Shown piece by piece: positions 7,301-10,185 of a stretch of 10,185 nucleotides of DNA. The stretch's first letter is position 1. Each line of letters starts with the position of its first letter. Under the pieces are notes generated by a model, which did no database searches, had not been told where the DNA came from, and was given only the letters and a program-made list of their open reading frames with translations. Origin of the DNA: an uncultured Clostridiaceae bacterium (GTDB taxonomy: Bacteria > Bacillota > Clostridia > Lachnospirales > Lachnospiraceae); contig CATLIJ010000074.1 of NCBI GenBank assembly GCA_949948825.1, positions 1 to 10,185 of the forward strand. Reading direction: 5' to 3'. The translations under genes were made by a program, and so were the position numbers.

Positions 7301-7372
7301 GGTTAAGGGGTTTAATTCAGTGTTAGAAAAAGGCGTATATGGTTCGCTTTTTTGGGGGATGTTATGATCCAT
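4334..7372 (-). CDS. GGDEF-EAL protein with C-terminal PAS domains (putative c-di-GMP phosphodiesterase)
   Basis: This is a soluble 1012-residue protein with no membrane segment. After a short 20-residue lead, NPLTGLYNSQGF (21-32) opens a GGDEF domain with signature GGDDF (96-100), a non-canonical form; no RxxD inhibitory site is visible. Residues about 185-435 are an EAL domain. The motif reads ESL (218-220) but the ligands are kept: E218, N277, E309 in EITES, D339/D340 in DDFGSGYSS, K360 and E397 in EGVET. PAS-type domains follow at about 465-585, 605-720, 730-845 (weakest) and 855-980; the last has YRIIRRDGQIRWV and ends VFIKDITD. The predicted activity is c-di-GMP hydrolysis tuned by a PAS ligand. 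Sensor domains after the catalytic part are the reverse of the usual order. The C-terminus (GGEADMNFGRQTCL) runs into an inverted repeat and may be a shortened end. The ATG at 7372 has AGGAGG eight bases upstream. Confidence 0.92.
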   Translation of the reverse strand: MDHNIPQKSEPYTPFSNTELNPLTGLYNSQGFMNQARLRIREWIPSAYCLAAIDIEHFRLFNKFNGRDAGDKLLIYIADYLKNIQEYQNGLAGYMGGDDFCIIMPYEKENIEALKNDLSKAASQWNEMAGFRLSIGIYVIDDNTVTPETMYDRATIARSQVLDNSSDRICIYDPMIEDKLEKEWRLLIEIKNAMQKEEFTFFAQPQCDILTGKIVGAESLIRWNHPQKGILSPGVFIPILEKNGYIAHLDRHIWKKVCQWIRHWLDKGYEPVPISINISRIDILSMDVTEYLLDLLQTYQLPVKLIKVEITESAYAEEDEKINQTVKQLREAGFLVMMDDFGSGYSSLNMLKSIEVDVLKIDMRFLDIDEKEERKGIGILESVVNMARLLAIPIIVEGVETAFHEKFLRNMGCQYVQGYYYYKPLSIDQFEFLLSDKRKLDHNGLWCKQVESLRTREFLDGNLFTDTMVNNILGAAAFYDVFENQIEITRVNDQYFRMSGVSSGEEMNYSRKFWNHVRDDDRPLLFSLFERACENHPDSAEGYIHYLRTDGKVLWVYMRIFFLQERDGHKLFYGSLVDMTSMREKNESRQTDKPVVTEITQLQQNRLEQYYGNIPCGYGLSRILLDDSGQPSDYEIIYINHEMEKLCGDNKNHLRQLILKAFGDNWQELLSKAYQAAFQGETLNHYTYSSVSSHYLQLTLYQYEYGYVACLLRDITHMQIHEDALNSMVLSYREVYFLHLSDNYCRMIYPDEHHMMERGNYEAVVNRHFGTGKILKYDEANVRHFLSLENLRSSLRNQSSVEYRYRRRAKDMAEEWCLTSIMVSERENGFPKTAVITIRSIDAIMKEEEERRQLRMAESLANMSDGFFIYRAMEDEKILYANPAVIELFDCETIEEFMEMVNGSFQGMVHPEDLDRVEWDIRQQIEHSDENMDYVQYRIIRRDGQIRWVDDCGHLENSEWGEKNRLFYVFIKDITDSITDIQKEKLLNSNQFYRSSSDGGEADMNFGRQTCL

Positions 7373-7409
7373 GAATTAAGCCTCCTGCATAGTTGAAAGA
7401 TTTTTATCT

Positions 7410-7438
7410 ATTGTACTATTTTCCGGACATGAAATCAA
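7410..7438 (-). promoter_or_regulatory. Proximal promoter of the 1012-residue GGDEF-EAL gene
   Basis: On the minus strand TTGATT (7433-7438, 4/6) and TACAAT (7410-7415, 5/6) are 17 bp apart. The start would be near 7403, about 30 nt before the ATG, which just accommodates the AGGAGG ribosome binding site. Confidence 0.5.
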
Positions 7439-7441
7439 GAG

Positions 7442-7471
7442 ATTATGTGGCAATTCAGACGACCATGTCAA
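7442..7471 (-). promoter_or_regulatory. Distal promoter of the 1012-residue gene, -35 inside the palindromic element
   Basis: On the minus strand a perfect TTGACA (7466-7471) is followed after 18 bp by CATAAT (7442-7447, 5/6). The -35 overlaps the left terminal repeat of the 226-bp palindrome, while the -10 lies outside it. The -35 also lacks its match at the right end of the element, which reads TGACGT there. The start would be near 7435. Confidence 0.5.
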
Positions 7472-7679
7472 TAAGTTAACCAATGGAAGAAGGTCCGCAA
7501 GAGAAGAGGGAGAGAACATTTCCAGATACGTTCTCACTCCGTTTTTCACGTAGCGGTACTAAGGTGCTTAAAAAACAGCACCTAAGTGCCGACGTGAAAA
7601 GAGGGTCTTCCAATGTTCTCTCCCTCTTCTCTTGCTAATTTTCTGGCACAGCTTAACTGAAATGACGTGGCCGTCTGAA
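7454..7679. repeat. 226-bp near-symmetric palindromic element (MITE-like or large structured repeat)
   Basis: The arms are nested. Outermost are TTCAGACGACCATGTCA (7454-7470) and TGACGTGGCCGTCTGAA (7663-7679), 15/17 complementary. Next are AGTTAA (7474-7479) and TTAACT (7653-7658). Equal 17-nt segments (7480-7496 and 7636-7652) follow, about half complementary. Then come perfect 24-bp arms (7497-7520 and 7612-7635), TTTTCACGT/ACGTGAAAA (7543-7551 and 7592-7600), and CGGTACTAAGGTGCT/AGCACCTAAGTGCCG (7554-7568 and 7577-7591, 13/15) around the 8-nt loop TAAAAAAC. The left side has about 11 extra unpaired bases inside the 24-bp arm. It encodes no protein. Length, terminal inverted repeats and intergenic position fit a MITE, but no target-site duplication is obvious. 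A structured RNA or decayed larger insertion is the alternative. It lies between divergent genes. Confidence 0.7.
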
Positions 7680-7726
7680 CGGCTGTCTGTGAACCGTAGT
7701 GATATGAATTTAGAAAGAACTAACGG

Positions 7727-7755
7727 TTGCCCTAATTGCCTTTCTTTGTTATAAT
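7727..7755 (+). promoter_or_regulatory. nagB promoter
   Basis: TTGCCC (7727-7732, 4/6) and a perfect TATAAT (7750-7755) are separated by 17 bp. The predicted start near 7762 gives a leader of about 50 nt. The promoter lies about 48 bp beyond the palindromic element. No recognisable NagR-type operator was identified. Confidence 0.65.
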
Positions 7756-7811
7756 CAAAGTACTTGGCAAAGTTTTGCAGAGATTAGTGAAAAGAAAAGG
7801 AGATTAAAGGT

Positions 7812-8543
7812 ATGAAGATTTATTGCGAGAAGGATTATGATGCTATGAGCCGCAGGGCGGCAGCTATCATTGCAGCGCAGGTGGTCTTAAAGCCGGATTG
7901 TGTATTGGGGCTGGCTACCGGGTCCTCGCCGGAAGGGCTTTATAAGGAACTGATTCGGCGGTATCAGGCCGGAGAGCTGGATTTTTCCAAGGTGACTTCT
8001 GTGAATCTGGATGAGTACAAGGGCCTTTCCGGGGACAATGACCAGAGCTACCGGTATTTTATGAACGTACATCTGTTTGATCATGTGAATATTGACAAGA
8101 GCCGTACCTTTGTGCCGGATGGTACCGAGGAGGATGAGGAAAAGTCATGTAAGGCTTACAACGAGATTCTGCGCCGGGAGGGACCGGTGGATTTACAGCT
8201 TTTGGGTATGGGCTTTAATGGACATATTGGATTTAATGAGCCGGACTCTTTCTTTGAAAAGGAGACCCATTGTGTGGCATTGACGGAGAGCACCATTGAT
8301 GCCAACAAGCGTTTCTTTGAGAAGGAGGAGGATGTACCCAGGAAGGCTTATACCATGGGAATCGGCAATATTATGCAGGCAAAGAGCGTTCTGGTGATTG
8401 TGTCAGGAGCAGGGAAGGCAGACATTGTGGCCAAAGCCTTTACAGGTCCGGTGACTCCGCAGGTGCCGGCTTCCATTTTGCAGTTCCATAAGAATGTGAC
8501 CCTGGTGGGGGATGAGGCTGCTCTTGGAAAGCTGCTTGGATGA
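7812..8543 (+). CDS. nagB: Glucosamine-6-phosphate deaminase
   Basis: This 243-residue cytosolic enzyme converts glucosamine 6-phosphate to fructose 6-phosphate and ammonia, feeding amino sugars from mucin or cell wall into glycolysis. Landmarks are the phosphate-binding LGLATGSSPEGLYKELI (32-48), VNLDEYKGL (64-72) with the conserved D67 taken as the catalytic base, and LLGMGFNGHIGFNEP (130-144) carrying H138 and E143 of the ring-opening site. The NGH form, rather than DGH, is usual in Firmicutes. Its length fits the short Gram-positive NagB type, without the longer C-terminus of the E. coli enzyme. The ATG has AGGAG about nine bases upstream. It has its own promoter, no nagA is adjacent, and no clear terminator follows, so some readthrough into the pheS leader is possible. 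6-phosphogluconolactonase is a related fold, but the GHIGFNEP motif excludes it. Confidence 0.97.
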   Translation: MKIYCEKDYDAMSRRAAAIIAAQVVLKPDCVLGLATGSSPEGLYKELIRRYQAGELDFSKVTSVNLDEYKGLSGDNDQSYRYFMNVHLFDHVNIDKSRTFVPDGTEEDEEKSCKAYNEILRREGPVDLQLLGMGFNGHIGFNEPDSFFEKETHCVALTESTIDANKRFFEKEEDVPRKAYTMGIGNIMQAKSVLVIVSGAGKADIVAKAFTGPVTPQVPASILQFHKNVTLVGDEAALGKLLG

Positions 8544-8568
8544 TAAGGGGACTGTCAGCAAAAAAAAC

Positions 8569-8597
8569 TTGACATTTATGCCCGAAATGGCTAGAAT
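8569..8597 (+). promoter_or_regulatory. Promoter of the pheS-pheT T-box leader
   Basis: A perfect TTGACA (8569-8574) and TAGAAT (8592-8597, 5/6) are separated by exactly 17 bp. It begins 25 bp after the nagB stop codon. The predicted start is near 8604. Confidence 0.8.
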
Positions 8598-8603
8598 AGA
8601 AGA

Positions 8604-8969
8604 CAGCTTTTACAGCAGAAGGCAAAGGCAAAGAACATGTTAAGTAGTGGATTATTTTCCGGCAGAGAGAAAGGGCCACCGGCTGAAAGCCCTTTTCGGT
8701 TCAGATAATTTTAAAGATCTGTTTTGGTGATTCCAAGACAGCTCTTCACGAAATTCCCATGGGAGCTGCGCGGCTGAAAGGATCTGTCCGGACAGAGTGA
8801 TTTAAGATTTTGGACAGGCAGAGAGATAGGTTGCGACGTTTTGTGTACGTTACACACAGATTAAGGAGTCTGCACAGAAGAAAAGAAGATGTGCGGAAAT
8901 CAGGGTGGTACCGCGGCGAGATTGCCGTCCCTTTGTAATCGGAGACGATGACTTGGGGACGGCTTTTTT
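8604..8969 (+). promoter_or_regulatory. T-box riboswitch leader, tRNA-Phe type
   Basis: The diagnostic T-box AGGGTGGTACCGCG is at 8902-8915. Its variable base is T, which would pair with an A discriminator base as in tRNA-Phe. AGGG (8902-8905) can pair with CCCT (8929-8932) to form the antiterminator, in competition with the terminator stem. Stem III is CTGCACA/TGTGCGG (8870-8876 and 8890-8896). Stem I spans roughly 8628-8727, with AGTAG (8643-8647), the conserved CAGAGAGA (8663-8670), a distal arm with GGCTGAAAG, and ATTAT/ATAAT pairing (8651-8655 and 8705-8709). The best specifier candidate is TTC (8700-8702), a Phe codon, followed by A. Uncharged tRNA-Phe binding should prevent termination and raise pheS-pheT expression. 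The start of the range is the predicted transcription start. The specifier position is inferred; the T-box itself is certain. Confidence 0.92.
8924..8969 (+). terminator. Rho-independent terminator of the T-box leader
   Basis: GCCGTCCC (8924-8931) pairs perfectly with GGGACGGC (8956-8963) around a 24-nt loop, followed directly by six T residues (8964-8969). The 5' arm overlaps the antiterminator side of the T-box, giving the expected mutually exclusive switch. Confidence 0.9.
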
Positions 8970-9049
8970 GTGTTTTGCTGTACTGGATTGTTTTTGAAAA
9001 TGGAAGAACTGGCACAACCTTGTGCTGAGAGAAGGAAAGGAATAAAGAT

Positions 9050-10069
9050 ATGAGAGAAAAGCTGGAAAGAATCAAGGAGGAGGCCCTGAAGCAGATTGAA
9101 GCTTCAGATGCTCTGGAGAAGCTGAATGATATCCGGGTGGCTTATTTGGGAAAAAAAGGGCAGCTGACCAGTGTGCTGAAAAGCATGAAGGAGGTGACTC
9201 CGGAGGAGCGGCCAAAGGTAGGCCAGATGGTGAATGATGTGCGGGCGCTGATTGAGACAAAGCTGGAGGACACAAAGAACACCCTTGCTAAAAAGGCCAG
9301 AGAGGAGCAGCTGAAAAAGGAAGTGATTGATGTGACGCTTCCTGGAAAGAAGGCAGAGATCGGCCACAGCCATCCGAACATGGTGGCTTTAAAGGAAGTG
9401 GAGCGAATCTTTGTAGGTATGGGATATGAGGTGGTGGAAGGACCAGAGGTAGAGTATCAGGACTACAACTTCACCAAGCTGAACATTCCGCCGGATCATC
9501 CGGCAAGGGATGAGCAGGATACCTTTTTTATTAATTCGGAGATCTGCCTTCGTTCTCAGACATCTCCGGTCCAGGCCCGGACTATGGAAAAGGGAAAGCT
9601 GCCGATTCGGATGATTGCCCCGGGACGGGTGTTCCGGTCAGATGAGGTGGATGCGACCCATTCTCCCTCCTTCCATCAGGTGGAGGGACTGGTGATTGAC
9701 AAACACATTACCTTTGCGGATTTAAAGGGAACCTTGGCGGAGTTTGCAAAAGAGATGTTTGGGGAAGAGACAAAGGTGAAATTCCGGCCTCATCATTTCC
9801 CCTTCACAGAGCCAAGCGCTGAGGTGGATGTGAGCTGCTTTAAATGCGGCGGAAAAGGATGCCGGTTCTGCAAGGGCTCCGGATGGATTGAGATTCTGGG
9901 ATGCGGTATGGTGCATCCTCATGTGCTGGAAATGTGCGGCATTGACCCGGAGGAGTATACTGGCTTTGCTTTTGGAGTGGGACTGGAGCGAATCGCCCTT
10001 TTGAAATATGAGATTGATGATATGCGTTTGCTTTATGAGAATGATATACGGTTTTTGCGGCAGTTTTAA
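9050..10069 (+). CDS. pheS: Phenylalanyl-tRNA synthetase alpha subunit
   Basis: This 339-residue cytosolic class II synthetase subunit attaches phenylalanine to tRNA-Phe as part of the alpha2-beta2 enzyme. The N-terminal coiled-coil arm that contacts tRNA covers about residues 1-85. The catalytic core starts near GHSHPN (105-110). Motif 2 is PGRVFRSDEVDATHSPSFHQ (191-210) and motif 3 is GFAFGVGLERIALLKY (305-320). C263, C266, C271 and C274 form a CxxC-x4-CxxC cluster in the segment before WIEILG; similar cysteines are seen in many Firmicute PheS proteins. Length is normal for bacterial PheS. The ATG has an AGGAA site (9038-9042) seven bases upstream. It is preceded by the T-box leader and followed after 42 bp by pheT on the same transcript. 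Confidence 0.98.
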   Translation: MREKLERIKEEALKQIEASDALEKLNDIRVAYLGKKGQLTSVLKSMKEVTPEERPKVGQMVNDVRALIETKLEDTKNTLAKKAREEQLKKEVIDVTLPGKKAEIGHSHPNMVALKEVERIFVGMGYEVVEGPEVEYQDYNFTKLNIPPDHPARDEQDTFFINSEICLRSQTSPVQARTMEKGKLPIRMIAPGRVFRSDEVDATHSPSFHQVEGLVIDKHITFADLKGTLAEFAKEMFGEETKVKFRPHHFPFTEPSAEVDVSCFKCGGKGCRFCKGSGWIEILGCGMVHPHVLEMCGIDPEEYTGFAFGVGLERIALLKYEIDDMRLLYENDIRFLRQF

Positions 10070-10111
10070 ATGGCGGTGGAGAATATTGTGGAAAGGTAAG
10101 GAAATTTTGAT

Positions 10112-10185
10112 ATGAATACAGCGTTGTCGTGGATTAAGGCGTATGTGCCGGATCTGGAGGTTACGGCCCAGGAGTATATGGATGG
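10112..10185 (+). CDS. pheT: Phenylalanyl-tRNA synthetase beta subunit, first 24 codons
   Basis: The frame starts MNTALSWIKAYVPDLEV and runs off the window edge. This is the typical start of bacterial PheT, whose product pairs with PheS and carries tRNA-binding and editing domains (not visible here). AAGGAAA lies about eight bases upstream of the ATG. The 42-bp gap after pheS has no terminator, so the two genes should be co-transcribed under T-box control. Confidence 0.93.
   Translation, partial: MNTALSWIKAYVPDLEVTAQEYMD

Noticed and set aside
7554..7591. Inner stem of the big palindrome as an intrinsic terminator
   Set aside because: The stem is strong and has an A/T-rich loop, but no T-run follows the stem on either strand.
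8618..8634. GGCAAAGGCAAAG as part of a c-di-GMP (GEMM) riboswitch
   Set aside because: Only a short string resembles the motif; the surrounding sequence is clearly a T-box leader and no GEMM helices were found.
10070..10099. Nine-codon mini-ORF between pheS and pheT
   Set aside because: It is short, directly abuts the pheS stop and has no ribosome binding site of its own; probably just spacer.

Overview
The window looks like chromosomal DNA from an anaerobic, gut-type Firmicute, most likely a Lachnospiraceae member (Clostridium cluster XIVa). This is an inference from five things: strong AGGAGG-type ribosome binding sites, a tRNA-Phe-type T-box leader in front of pheS-pheT, an NGH-type NagB, a C-GCAxxG-C-C cysteine domain, and large soluble GGDEF/EAL/PAS proteins. 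No rRNA, tRNA, CRISPR array or recognisable transposase gene was found.

Layout, left to right. (1) The N-terminal 419 codons of a GH36 alpha-galactosidase on the minus strand, cut by the window edge, with its own promoter. (2) A minus-strand 591-residue protein joining an N-terminal C-GCAxxG-C-C cysteine domain to a degenerate GGDEF and an intact EAL domain. (3) A divergent 327-bp intergenic region, then a plus-strand 238-residue monofunctional GT51 peptidoglycan glycosyltransferase. (4) A short convergent region with a decayed 38-bp tandem duplication and two hairpins, the second overlapping the stop codon of the next gene. (5) A minus-strand 1012-residue GGDEF-EAL protein with three or four PAS-type domains placed after the EAL. 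(6) A 439-bp gap holding a 226-bp, nearly symmetric palindromic element (7454-7679) that resembles a MITE or a large structured repeat. (7) Plus-strand nagB. (8) A T-box leader with a strong promoter and an intrinsic terminator, controlling pheS and the start of pheT, which is cut by the right edge.

How the genes may work together. The two EAL proteins both keep the full set of EAL catalytic residues and both have non-canonical GGDEF motifs (RGDVF and GGDDF). This suggests a local pair of cytosolic c-di-GMP phosphodiesterases with different inputs: one a cysteine/redox-like domain, the other PAS domains. They lie either side of a cell-wall glycosyltransferase, but nothing in the sequence proves a functional link. 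The alpha-galactosidase (release of galactose from alpha-galactosides) and NagB (amino-sugar catabolism into glycolysis) fit a carbohydrate-using gut bacterium. PheS-PheT is housekeeping, and its leader should read uncharged tRNA-Phe.

The least explained item is the 226-bp palindrome. Its left end also supplies the perfect TTGACA of a candidate promoter for the 1012-residue protein.
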